Positions 8,495 through 16,443 of a stretch of 64,000 nt of DNA are shown one piece after another (position 1 is the first letter of the stretch; each line of letters begins with the position of its first letter). The translations under genes were made by a program, and so were the position numbers. The notes under the pieces are model-generated. The model saw only the letters and a program-made list of their open reading frames with translations. It searched no databases and had not been told where the DNA came from. The DNA is taken from contig NZ_WNKG01000004.1 of the NCBI RefSeq assembly GCF_010119245.1, forward strand, positions 248,001 to 312,000, given 5' to 3'. This DNA is from Cyclobacterium salsum (GTDB lineage: Bacteria; Bacteroidota; Bacteroidia; Cytophagales; Cyclobacteriaceae).

Positions 8495-9688
8495 TTATTG
8501 AGGCTGTATTCCGTCAGCGGGCAACGGTTCTATCCCCAGGTCCAGTGACAACCTGGCGAAGCCCATCTCGTCTTCTACATTTACAAACATCCAAAGCTTG
8601 CCGTCTTTTACGAAATGCTTTTGAGGTGGCATGCTGAGGTCCGGTATTTTGGACTCTGCCAGCATATCCAGGTTTTCATCAAAAATAGTCAGGAATACCT
8701 CCGCATTGGCAGCCGTAGGCCATTCAAAGCTCTCCGTATTTTGTTCTTCGAAAACCTCCTTGTGTGAAAACCGATAATATACCCTGTTATTTTCATCCCA
8801 TACGGGAGGAGAAAAACTGATTTCTTCCCTTACCTGAACGATGGCTTCGATAAAAGCTTGCTGGCTGTCAAATTCGGTGGCGGGGACTTCTGTTTTTGCA
8901 TTCTCGGTAAGCTGGCTTTGATAGGATCTTACCAGCAGGCTATCCTCTTCAGGAAGGTATTCGTAAATCTCATTGGTCAGGTTACTTCCCAACAATATTT
9001 TACCTCCCTCCCAGACCATAAAGGTTTGAGGACCGGACACCATATAGCTTTTACCATCTGTATACTGCAACTCAAATTGCTTTAGCCTGTCATAGTGGGG
9101 CAGTGAGATTCGTTTAGTCCAACCTTCCTTTAGGTCAACCCGCATCAGTTCGGTGGATTTCTCTTCGATGTTTCTTACATAACCTAGGTATTGGTCGTTC
9201 TCCTCAGCAAGATGCATGGAAACCCGAAAAGGCTGCTCCTCACCGATTTTGTCGGCACCCGTGCCTACTCCCTGAAATTTCAGTTCCTGCAACTTTTGGC
9301 CATTCAAGTCAAAAATCGCAGGACTTGGAAAACTGATGATCATCAGTTGATCATTGTCCAGGAGGAAAAACGAACGGAAAAAATCGCCGGTACCGTTTGG
9401 ACCCTCTTTTTCAAAGGGATATTTCTGGACCAATCTCATTTCATCCAGATCAATTTTTTCAAGGGCATGATCATGATGGTTGAAGTTGTAGAGAAACCGA
9501 TGATCCGGTGAAAGGTCCGATTGATACAACCGTCCGGACACAAACAACAATTCCTCGCCCGGGTCTATGAGCACCGTGTCCAGGGAATAATCCAACGAAG
9601 TTCTGCCACCGATATTCTCCAACCGTTCTTCGCTGGAACAGCCCAGGTGAACTGCGAGAAGTAGAATAATGGAAATAATGTTTTTCAT
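8495..9688 (-). CDS. DUF4221-type lipoprotein, paralogue 1
   Basis: A 397-residue lipoprotein. The signal peptide ends in a lipobox (AVHLGC). The start is placed at the ATG at 9688, three codons inside the open frame. The family marks are SLDTVLIDPGEELLFV, LYNFNHHDHALEKIDLDE, FEKEGPNGTG, VWDENNRVYYRFS and the C-terminal KLWMFVNVEDEMGFARL. I recall this as Pfam DUF4221; an HMM search would confirm it. The repeating beta-strand pattern suggests a propeller fold anchored to a membrane. Unlike the other six copies it has a 13-residue tail after the last motif. Its C-terminal motif belongs to the LW-FVN subtype. Function unknown. Confidence 0.85.
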   Translation of the reverse strand: MKNIISIILLLAVHLGCSSEERLENIGGRTSLDYSLDTVLIDPGEELLFVSGRLYQSDLSPDHRFLYNFNHHDHALEKIDLDEMRLVQKYPFEKEGPNGTGDFFRSFFLLDNDQLMIISFPSPAIFDLNGQKLQELKFQGVGTGADKIGEEQPFRVSMHLAEENDQYLGYVRNIEEKSTELMRVDLKEGWTKRISLPHYDRLKQFELQYTDGKSYMVSGPQTFMVWEGGKILLGSNLTNEIYEYLPEEDSLLVRSYQSQLTENAKTEVPATEFDSQQAFIEAIVQVREEISFSPPVWDENNRVYYRFSHKEVFEEQNTESFEWPTAANAEVFLTIFDENLDMLAESKIPDLSMPPQKHFVKDGKLWMFVNVEDEMGFARLSLDLGIEPLPADGIQPQ

Positions 9689-9825
9689 GCCTATCAAATT
9701 TTAAACTATAAAGTTAAAATTTAAATACTAAAAACCTATTATTTCAAATAAAAATCAGGAGTAATTTTTTTATAAACGAATATTTTAAATAAATTACTTT
9801 GCATCATTGATTTTAACACCCTAAA

Positions 9826-11088
9826 ATGGCGGATTCATTACCTACCCTTCGAAACGTGAAATTGAAAATACGGCCATTGCTTTTGGTGGGAGTTTGTCTA
9901 AGATATCGTCTCGCTTTAATGGTTGGATTATTATTCATTCTGCTTGGAGGCTGTAAGCAAGAACCCACATCTGTCCCGGGCCTGGAAAGGATATCCGTGG
10001 ATCTTTCGCAGGTGCGTACCGGAAAATTATCAGAGTTTTTCGAACCCCATATAGAATACATTTGGCTAGAGGATGATTCGGAGGAGGCGCAGTTGACTTC
10101 GGGATTGCAAAAAATACTTTTTCATCAAGATAGGATTTACACCCTGGATATTTTCGGGTGCAAGTGTATCCATATTTTCAATAAGTCAGGTAAGTACATG
10201 TCAAAAATCGACGCCTATGGAGAAGGGCCGGGCGAATACCTGGACTTTGACGCCGCGGCGGTTGTAGACGGAGAACTAGTCCTCCTCGGAGTATATCCAC
10301 GTAAGATTATGTGGTTTAGTCTGGAGGGTAAATTTCTACGAGAGTTGTCGTTTCGTGACCGAATAGGACCAGGCGTTTTTTCAGAATTTGACGATCGCTA
10401 TTACCTGTACAATTACACACGAGAACCGGGGGACTATTTTGTCAGAAGCTTCGACAAATCCCTTCAGGATACGGTAACCTATTTCCCCTATGATCCGGCA
10501 AAACTTTACGGAGAGGTTTCCGGAAGAAGCTATCTTCAAAAAAGCAGCGAATATCTTTATTACGGAATGACCTATTCGGATACAGTTTATCAAGTTGACA
10601 ATGGAAATTTTATTCCAAAGCTCGTATTGGACTTTGGGAAATATGCACAGGATCTGGATGAGATGAAGCGCCTAGACGATCCAAGGGAACGACTGGACTT
10701 TATCAATAACAGAGCCAAGCTATATTTTAGAGGCCAGTACCTTATTTCTGAGAAACAGCTATATACCATACTTATTTATGAAAAAAAGGGAATCAACGTA
10801 TTCTTTGATCGGGAACAACAGCAAACCCATGTAATAAAGGACAGGATAATTGATGATATTGACGGGGCATACGATCCCTATTACCTGATCTATAGTTTCG
10901 AATCGGGAAAAGTCGGCCTAAAAGTTCCGGGCAGAGATCTCTATGAAGTACTTAGGGAGAAAAAAGCCAATATGGGAAAGGCGGAATTTGAAAACTGGGT
11001 AAAAGACCAGGGAAGGAATTTCGCAGAAACAGCCATGAAGGCACGAGAATCCGAAAACCCGGTATTGATTGTGTACAGGCTGAAGTAG
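9826..11088 (+). CDS. 6-bladed beta-propeller lipoprotein
   Basis: A 420-residue protein with an unusually long N-terminus before a lipobox (LLFILLGGC at about residue 43). ATG 9919 would shorten it to a barely adequate signal peptide, so ATG 9826 is kept. The sequence SGLQKILFHQDRIYTLD, CIHIFNKSGKYMSKI and YGEGPGEYLDF is the signature of the Bacteroidota 6-bladed beta-propeller family (NHL-like, PF17170 type). It is divergent from DUF4221 paralogue 1, with an AT-rich 137-bp region between them. It shares a G-x-GP motif with the DUF4221 proteins, which suggests a common fold. Function unknown; location probably the periplasm or outer membrane. Confidence 0.8.
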   Translation: MADSLPTLRNVKLKIRPLLLVGVCLRYRLALMVGLLFILLGGCKQEPTSVPGLERISVDLSQVRTGKLSEFFEPHIEYIWLEDDSEEAQLTSGLQKILFHQDRIYTLDIFGCKCIHIFNKSGKYMSKIDAYGEGPGEYLDFDAAAVVDGELVLLGVYPRKIMWFSLEGKFLRELSFRDRIGPGVFSEFDDRYYLYNYTREPGDYFVRSFDKSLQDTVTYFPYDPAKLYGEVSGRSYLQKSSEYLYYGMTYSDTVYQVDNGNFIPKLVLDFGKYAQDLDEMKRLDDPRERLDFINNRAKLYFRGQYLISEKQLYTILIYEKKGINVFFDREQQQTHVIKDRIIDDIDGAYDPYYLIYSFESGKVGLKVPGRDLYEVLREKKANMGKAEFENWVKDQGRNFAETAMKARESENPVLIVYRLK

Positions 11089-11219
11089 CACAGTATAGAA
11101 CCTACAAATTAGGAATCAACTCATCTGGCTGCATTTTTACGATATATAAAGGACAAAATATTACAAGACAGACAACTGATGAATCCCTCAGAGACGGATT
11201 GATCTTTTTGCGTGAATAG

Positions 11220-12509
11220 CTAGACGATTGTATGAATCCCATATAAAGGAATATTGATTAACCAGTCTTCTTCCCTATAGTCCGATAACGAGGTGCGAAT
11301 ATTGGTGACCGTTTTATATTTTTCCACAAATACTTTCAAACTTTTTGCTTTCAAATTTTCTTCCGCTTTCACTTCAATTGGAATGATCTGTCCCTTAAGT
11401 TGGATAATGAAATCGAGCTCGGCGGTCGCACTATCTGCTGACCAGTAAAACGGTGCTAATCCCAATGCCACCAATTGTTGCAAAACAAACTGCTCGGAAA
11501 TGGCTCCCTTAAATTCTTCAAAAAATTGATTGCCTTCCAAAATTGTTTTGGCATCCAAGTCAACCATAGCCCCCAAAAGACCTATATCCAAAAGAAAAAG
11601 CTTGAAGGCTCCAAAGTCCTGGTAAGCTTTCAACGGCATTCCTGCTTTTGAAACCCGATTGACTTGATGAATTAGGCCGCAATCTTTTAACCATGCCAAT
11701 GCCATCTCGAAATCTTTGGCCCTAGCTCCCTTTTTGACCTGACCGTAGATGAATTTTTTATTCTCTTTGCTGAGTTGAGCAGGAATGGCATTCCAAACCA
11801 TCCGTATCCTTGGCACAATATCAAATGGGGCATGTTTTGAAAAATCTTGTTGATACGCGTCCATGATTCTGGTTTGTATAGATCTAACAAGCACCATGTC
11901 TTTTGTCTCAATATACGTCTGAACAGCCTCCGGCATTCCTCCAATGAAAAAATATTGTTTGAGCAGGTTTTTAAATTTTTGAGCAAAAGGCTTGACCATT
12001 TCCCATTGATGCGTTTGAAGTAGCTGATTTAACGATTCCTGGCCTACAGCATCCATAAATTCTTCGAAGTCCAGCGGATAAAGATCCATGAATGCTACCT
12101 TTCCAACAGGGAAAGAGGTTTCCTGATGCAGCGCCACTCCCAATAATGAACCTGCTGCTATCACATGGTAAGAAGGGGCATTTTCTTGAAAATACTTCAA
12201 GGATGTTAACGCACCTTTGGATTCCTGAATCTCGTCTAAAATCAACAAGGTATTTTCAGCATCTATTTTAATTCCTGTTTCAATCTGAAGGGCCATGAGC
12301 AAGCGTTCTGTATCAAAGTCTTGTTCAAAAACCTGCCTCATTGTCTGATTACTTTCAAAATTCACATAGGCAACCTGCCCGTAGTGCTCTGTACCAAAAG
12401 CTTTCATCAACCAGGTTTTACCAACCTGTCGCGCTCCTCTAATAATTAATGGTTTTCTTTTGGGGGAATTCTTCCAAGAGATAAGGGATTGGAATAATTT
12501 TCTTTTCAT
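11220..12509 (-). CDS. AAA ATPase with C-terminal DUF4143 domain
   Basis: A 429-residue protein of the common bacterial ATPase group. It has Walker A (RGARQVGKTWLM), Walker B (ENTLLILDEIQES), a sensor segment (HVIAAGSLLGVAL) and a C-terminal DUF4143 domain resembling a restriction-endonuclease fold (SADSATAELDFIIQLKGQIIPIEVKAE, matching E...D-x(n)-E-x-K). The role of these ATPases is not established; they are often in variable regions. The gene is complete and sits inside the DUF4221 array. Two palindromes lie 22-80 bp upstream of its start. A C-terminal remnant of a second member lies at 14338-14646. Confidence 0.88.
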   Translation of the reverse strand: MKRKLFQSLISWKNSPKRKPLIIRGARQVGKTWLMKAFGTEHYGQVAYVNFESNQTMRQVFEQDFDTERLLMALQIETGIKIDAENTLLILDEIQESKGALTSLKYFQENAPSYHVIAAGSLLGVALHQETSFPVGKVAFMDLYPLDFEEFMDAVGQESLNQLLQTHQWEMVKPFAQKFKNLLKQYFFIGGMPEAVQTYIETKDMVLVRSIQTRIMDAYQQDFSKHAPFDIVPRIRMVWNAIPAQLSKENKKFIYGQVKKGARAKDFEMALAWLKDCGLIHQVNRVSKAGMPLKAYQDFGAFKLFLLDIGLLGAMVDLDAKTILEGNQFFEEFKGAISEQFVLQQLVALGLAPFYWSADSATAELDFIIQLKGQIIPIEVKAEENLKAKSLKVFVEKYKTVTNIRTSLSDYREEDWLINIPLYGIHTIV

Positions 12510-12530
12510 GTCCAGATGGTTGAAAATCTA

Positions 12531-12589
12531 ATTTACACTTTTTCAAAGGAAAAAATGTAAATAAGCACATTTTTTCAAATGAAAATTGT
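12531..12589. promoter_or_regulatory. Two tandem palindromes upstream of the DUF4143 ATPase
   Basis: First palindrome 12531-12562: arms of 14 bases (ATTTACACTTTTTC and GAAAAAATGTAAAT) with one mismatch and a 4-base centre. Second, weaker palindrome 12567-12589: ACATTTTTTC-AAAT-GAAAATTGT. Both are in the region where the ATPase promoter should be, so they are candidate operators, possibly for autoregulation. Confidence 0.5.
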
Positions 12590-12799
12590 ACCTCCCCACA
12601 TTTTCTTAAACTAACCTCCCATCTTCCTTGTCCGAATACGCATTACTTTCAGTTACGGGAGATTTCGAAAAGAATAAATAACGGGCCATTAGCCTGAACA
12701 GCTAATTTCCACCTGTCCCAACAAATTTCCTAAAGTTGTCCTTAACAGTTCTTAGGTTGTCCCGCCTTTGAGGCTTTCCCAAATCACTGAGATTTAGCT

Positions 12800-12830
12800 A
12801 TTCACCAAAAAGTCTGGATTTTTGGTGAAT
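12800..12830. repeat. Perfect 12-bp hairpin in ATPase upstream region
   Basis: ATTCACCAAAAA at 12800-12811 is followed, after a 7-base loop, by its exact reverse complement at 12819-12830. The outer bases resemble those of the other palindromes near DUF4143 sequences. There is no T-run directly after it, so it is not an obvious terminator. The rest of 12590-13128 has no convincing gene. Confidence 0.5.
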
Positions 12831-12848
12831 CGGGTATTTTCACGTTAA

Positions 12849-12945
12849 TCGAATCATCGGACTTCATGCCTCGTTATCAAAAACCTCCCCAGCGCCAAAA
12901 CCTGTAGGGCTTCAACAACAATAACCGAGGGCCAAACCCGAGGCC
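12849..12945 (+). repeat. REP-like intergenic element, copy 1
   Basis: About 95 bases clearly homologous to 15029-15125: both hold a CCTCNTTATCAAA segment, then GGGCTTCAACAACAATAACC or a close variant, and a palindromic G/C core (GAGGGCCAAACCCGAGG here). Such elements are common between genes in Bacteroidota genomes and are usually non-coding. This copy is more worn than the one at 15029. Confidence 0.6.
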
Positions 12946-13128
12946 TTCGAAAACCTGCTGTTCGGCATTTGCAATGTCGAACCCAGATAAACTGGGTTTG
13001 CAACCCTGGTCACGTGAACGCAAAAACACTGCAGCCGTAAATTAGTGAAACCTATCAGCTTGACTAAGACGCTTGAGCCTGTCGAATGCATCTATCGACT
13101 CATCGACCAATCCACTTATAGATCAAGG

Positions 13129-14283
13129 TCATAAATCTATTTTAAGCCGCAAAAAACCCAGTTCATCCTCCATATTCTCAAAAATCCAGATGGCACCGTC
13201 CTTTACAAAATAAGTCCGGGGAATAGTGGTTAATTGGGGTACTATCGACTCCGTTATCATCTCCAGGTTTTTGTCAAACACTGTCAGGTAAACCCGAACG
13301 TTTGTAGCAGACAGGGAAAACCAACCATCCTCTTCAACCGTTTCGACGTCTGCCTGATAGGAAAACCGGTAATATCGAGCATTGACTTGGTCCCAAATTA
13401 ACCGCTCAAAATTAATCTCTGCCATTCCGGTTGCCCTTATTCGCTCCATCGCCTCATCACTATCTACCTGCTTGGGATAGTAAGGCGTTTTTTGGTTGGG
13501 CGTTAATCGACTTTCATAGGTTTTCAACAGCAAACTATCTTTCTCAGGAAGGTATACGTACAATTCATTGAACACATTATTGCTGATTACAATGCTTTTT
13601 CCTCCTGTCTGAAGTAAAACCTGCGACCCTAAAAAACCAATAATTTCACTCCCATTGACTTGGGTTACACGGTATTCTTCCAGCTTATCAAATGCTAGAA
13701 GATCCAATTTGGTTAGTGTAGAATGGGAGGCATCCACCTTTATCAACTCCATGAACTTTGCGCTCCAATCTGTTAAAAACCCTAAATAGTGGTTATCAGA
13801 ACCGGGAATTACCGATTTAATGCGAAATCGGTTTCCTCCATCCAAAATACCCGACTGTTCCAGTACCTGCTGTATAGTTACTTCACTCAATTTCTCCCCT
13901 TCTAAATTAAAAATCGCTGCATGCTTTAGCGAACCTGCTACTAAAACGCTGTCTTCCCCCAAAAGAAAAAACGGTGTAAAAAAAGACCCGGTACCCTGAG
14001 GCCCTTCCCTTTCAAATGGTATTTTCTCAACGAACTTTAATTCATCCAGGTCAATTTTTTCCAAGGCATGGTCCGTAGGATTGTAATTATATAGAAATCT
14101 TCCGTCGGCTGACAATTCAGCGTAGCCCAAACTTGCCCTTAGGTATAGGATTTCATCTCCCGGATCCACCAAAACGGTATCCAAAGAAAAAGACAGTTGC
14201 CGTTCTTGCCCGATTTCCTGTTTTTCGGGACTTCCGCAGCCGACGATTAAAAGAAGAATGATAAAAAACCCGAATTTGCTCAT
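13129..14283 (-). CDS. DUF4221-type lipoprotein, paralogue 2
   Basis: A 384-residue paralogue of the gene at 8495. The start is the ATG at 14283, giving MSKFGFFIILLLIVGC with a clear lipobox; the frame is open seven codons further upstream. Shared family blocks are FSLDTVLVDPGDEILYL, LYNYNPTDHALEKIDLDE, FEREGPQGTG, IWDQVNARYYRFS and AIWIFENMEDELGFLRL. The last block belongs to the IW-FEN subtype. It lies between REP-like elements and a broken ATPase gene, apart from its closest array partners. Function unknown, probably a membrane-anchored beta-propeller. Confidence 0.83.
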   Translation of the reverse strand: MSKFGFFIILLLIVGCGSPEKQEIGQERQLSFSLDTVLVDPGDEILYLRASLGYAELSADGRFLYNYNPTDHALEKIDLDELKFVEKIPFEREGPQGTGSFFTPFFLLGEDSVLVAGSLKHAAIFNLEGEKLSEVTIQQVLEQSGILDGGNRFRIKSVIPGSDNHYLGFLTDWSAKFMELIKVDASHSTLTKLDLLAFDKLEEYRVTQVNGSEIIGFLGSQVLLQTGGKSIVISNNVFNELYVYLPEKDSLLLKTYESRLTPNQKTPYYPKQVDSDEAMERIRATGMAEINFERLIWDQVNARYYRFSYQADVETVEEDGWFSLSATNVRVYLTVFDKNLEMITESIVPQLTTIPRTYFVKDGAIWIFENMEDELGFLRLKIDL

Positions 14284-14337
14284 GGTCAGGGGTTGAGTAG
14301 GCAATATAAAAATAAAATAGCTTTTTAAAAGGGGCTT

Positions 14338-14646
14338 TTAGCTTCCTTCTGCTCCATAATATTCTTTTTTAATGGCTTCACAAAATTCCAGTAGGGAATA
14401 ATTTCTCACCCCTTCCCTAATGGGATAGCCTTCGTCCACTCGGGAAATAACCGCCCCCTTAGCGGCCTTCGTATCCTCCATGCTTATTGAAAAGCCTTTA
14501 CTGATTTTGGGTGAAAGGGTATTTTGGATCTCAATGGCCCATTCCACTTTTTCGGATTTAACCAGTAATAGATCACACTCCGCTCCCTGATGGGTTCTGT
14601 AAAAATAGAATTGGTAATCCGGTCCTAGCACGTTGATTATCTGCTC
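14338..14646 (-). pseudogene. C-terminal remnant of a DUF4143 AAA ATPase
   Basis: About 100 codons resembling the end of a DUF4143 ATPase: FYFYRTHQGAECDLLLV (nuclease-like core with Glu and Asp) followed by VEWAIEIQ and a C-terminal helix. The ATPase domain with its Walker motifs is absent. The frame is closed by a stop at about 14647, directly ahead of the conserved block, and only a GTG is available as a start. It is therefore read as a decayed gene and not a short protein. It is not the same subfamily as the intact ATPase at 11220, whose corresponding block reads YWSADSATAELDF. Confidence 0.7.
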
Positions 14647-14709
14647 TTAACCATGGATTGAACCAGCTTCCAAGTAGATATAAATCAAAAAGTGAATCTT
14701 CAAAACTAG

Positions 14710-14754
14710 TTTACCATGAAAATCGAAAATATGATTTTCGATTTTCATGGTAAA
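14710..14754. repeat. Perfect 21-bp inverted repeat
   Basis: Bases 14710-14730 are the exact reverse complement of 14734-14754, with ATG as the 3-base centre. The arms begin TTTACCATGAAAATCG. It lies just upstream of the DUF4143 remnant, where the operator of the lost gene or its new junction would be. Perfect symmetry over 45 bases in otherwise decaying DNA suggests a recent or maintained origin. Confidence 0.85.
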
Positions 14755-14828
14755 TTTATGGCCTACTATTCTAAATGACAATGTATGTACGAGAATAGTT
14801 GATTTTCTAAAGCTCGTTACGTCAGGTT

Positions 14829-14915
14829 CAACCCCTACCGGGGTTGGAGCTAATCGGTATTCCATCAGCCGTGGGCTGCACCCACGGTTATTGTTGTTCA
14901 GGCCCTTCAGGCCTG
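14829..14915 (-). repeat. REP-like intergenic element, copy 2 (inverted)
   Basis: Holds two palindromes: CAACCCC-TACC-GGGGTTG near 14829-14846 and CCGTGGG-CTGCA-CCCACGG at 14869-14887, followed on the plus strand by TTATTGTTGTTCAGGCCC. Read on the minus strand this is the same order as the elements at 12849 and 15029 (GCCTGAA, then CAACAATAACC, then palindrome). Non-coding. Confidence 0.6.
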
Positions 14916-15028
14916 GGATACGTTAGGTAATCGATAGAAATTGGTTATGAAATCGAGCAAGTTTTATCGCCCTCCTGTCCAATCATTTTACCAGAAATCT
15001 CGAATCAATTCCGAGCCAGTTTCTAGAC

Positions 15029-15200
15029 AATCAAATCCTCCGATTTCTTCCCTCATTATCAAACTCCTCCCCGATACTGAAGCCTGAAAGGCTTCAACAG
15101 CAATAACCCTGGGCGAAACCCGGGGACTGCAAGAATCCAACCTTCACGCAACCCCGGCAGGGGTTGAACAGGGCGTTGCATACCAACTGTCCTATCCGGA
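15029..15200 (+). repeat. REP-like intergenic element, copy 3
   Basis: Best-preserved copy. It contains GAAGCCTGAAAGGCTTC (perfect palindrome), CAGCAATAACC, CTGGGCGAAACCCGGGG, and CAACCCCGGCAGGGGTTG (perfect palindrome, near 15156-15173). Bases 15029-15125 match 12849-12945, and the last palindrome matches that at 14829 in reverse. No gene is seen in 14866-15410. Confidence 0.65.
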
Positions 15201-15410
15201 AATAAGGACTCCTCTCCAACCCCCCCGGAAGGATATAATGGTGTATTAACCATAACCCGCTTTTGGCATTTGGAATAGCGAATTCAACTAAACAGCGTTT
15301 GCAACCTCACTAGCGAGGATGCTTTGGGTATAGGATTAAATCGGAATACTACCAATCTATTCGGGTCGAAGGCTATCAACCTATCCATCCTCGTGTAAAA
15401 TCAGCAACCT

Positions 15411-16013
15411 TCATTCCTTCCGCTGTATCACATAATTCTTGATGGGACTGTGCATGCTGACCTCCTGCAATTTGCCATTCTCGTATTGGTAGTTGTTTTC
15501 GTTGCCTTCCACATAGGTATCGTAGGCCCCGTTTCCTTTGGCCGTAATGCTGGCAAACTGGCCGTGGTTTTCAGTAATCATTCTTTTCTTGCCTTTGGGT
15601 TCCTCAAAAAACAAGCGCACCGCACTGTAGTCGATTATTTCACTGACCTGATCATTGAATTCATACTTATAGGAATTGGCCCGGATTTCATAGATCCCAT
15701 CTTCCAGCCAAATCCTGGACAGAAAATCTCCCCGGTTGGTCTTTTTTTCTACGGAGGATTCGATAAACTGCCCCTGATGGTATTTTACTTTGGTGGTATA
15801 ATCCAGGTTGATCCGACCAAAAAACCAGAAGCTCACCTCACTTCTCAGCAAAAAGTACGTGGTATCGGCATTGGTTTCTTTGGTGGCCACCATGTCACCA
15901 ATGTTGATGCCCAGAATGGAAATCTCATATTCATGCCTTTCCTGTGCCTGAAGCAGCAAAGGTGAAAAAGCTAAAATAAGGGCGGCAATTGCAACAAGGG
16001 GACTTTTTAACAT
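15411..16013 (-). CDS. DUF6134-like secreted protein
   Basis: A 200-residue protein with a signal peptide (MLKSPLVAIAALILAFSPLLLQAQ). The rest is beta-strand rich: EYEISILGINIGDMVATKE, a WFFGRINLDYTTKVKY segment and a C-terminal SPIKNYVIQR. This pattern fits the DUF6134 family of Bacteroidota, which resemble DUF3108-type periplasmic beta-barrel-like proteins. It is likely periplasmic. Function unknown. It stands alone on the minus strand, downstream of the TATATGG repeats and the paralogue 3 gene. Confidence 0.7.
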   Translation of the reverse strand: MLKSPLVAIAALILAFSPLLLQAQERHEYEISILGINIGDMVATKETNADTTYFLLRSEVSFWFFGRINLDYTTKVKYHQGQFIESSVEKKTNRGDFLSRIWLEDGIYEIRANSYKYEFNDQVSEIIDYSAVRLFFEEPKGKKRMITENHGQFASITAKGNGAYDTYVEGNENNYQYENGKLQEVSMHSPIKNYVIQRKE

Positions 16014-16189
16014 GTAAAAGCTTATTTATAAATTCTGGTTAGACCAATAGGTTTTATGTAGACAACAACGAATAATATTCAAAATAAGCTTAAACTTACC
16101 AAAAAATACTTCAAAGATGGGATTTGGGATTGCAGATTTGTGATTTGGGGGTATTGAATCGCCCATACACCCATAATCACATTCCCCCG

Positions 16190-16252
16190 CTTATATGTTC
16201 TTCTTATATGGTTTCTCCTTTTTTTCAACCATATAAGAGATTATAAGGGTAA
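16190..16252. repeat. TATATGG palindromic repeat, copy A
   Basis: Contains CTTATATGGTT (16203-16213) and its exact reverse complement AACCATATAAG (16227-16237) around a pyrimidine-rich loop, flanked by CTTATATGTTC on the left and ATTATAAGGG on the right. The same full arrangement occurs at 22381-22461. It lies downstream of DUF4221 paralogue 3. Non-coding. Confidence 0.65.
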
Positions 16253-16338
16253 AGGCTCATTTTGGCGTTTTCTTCTGGAAAACCGATCATTAACTATTAT
16301 TTAAAGAATAAATTGAAAAAGGGTCCTGATCTAAAAAA

Positions 16339-16375
16339 CCCCTTATATGTCCTTCTATGCTTTATATGGTTCCTT
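16339..16375. repeat. TATATGG repeat, half copy A2
   Basis: CCCCTTATATGTCCTTCTATG followed by TTTATATGGTTCC repeats the left half of copy A, about 150 bases away. A matching half copy exists at 22549. The rest of 16014-16443 has no gene. Confidence 0.55.
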
Positions 16376-16443
16376 TTTTCCATGAAATTAAGGGGAAATT
16401 CTCTAGGAAGCTTTTTCAAATCCTACTAGAAGAAAATACGAAA

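Noticed and set aside
12849-15200. Possible CRISPR-like repeats
   Set aside because: The copies are few, irregularly spaced, in both orientations and rich in palindromes, without unique spacers or cas genes.
14647-15253. Short minus-strand frames of 64 and 72 codons
   Set aside because: They run through REP-like palindromes and the 21-bp inverted repeat, with no protein-like pattern.
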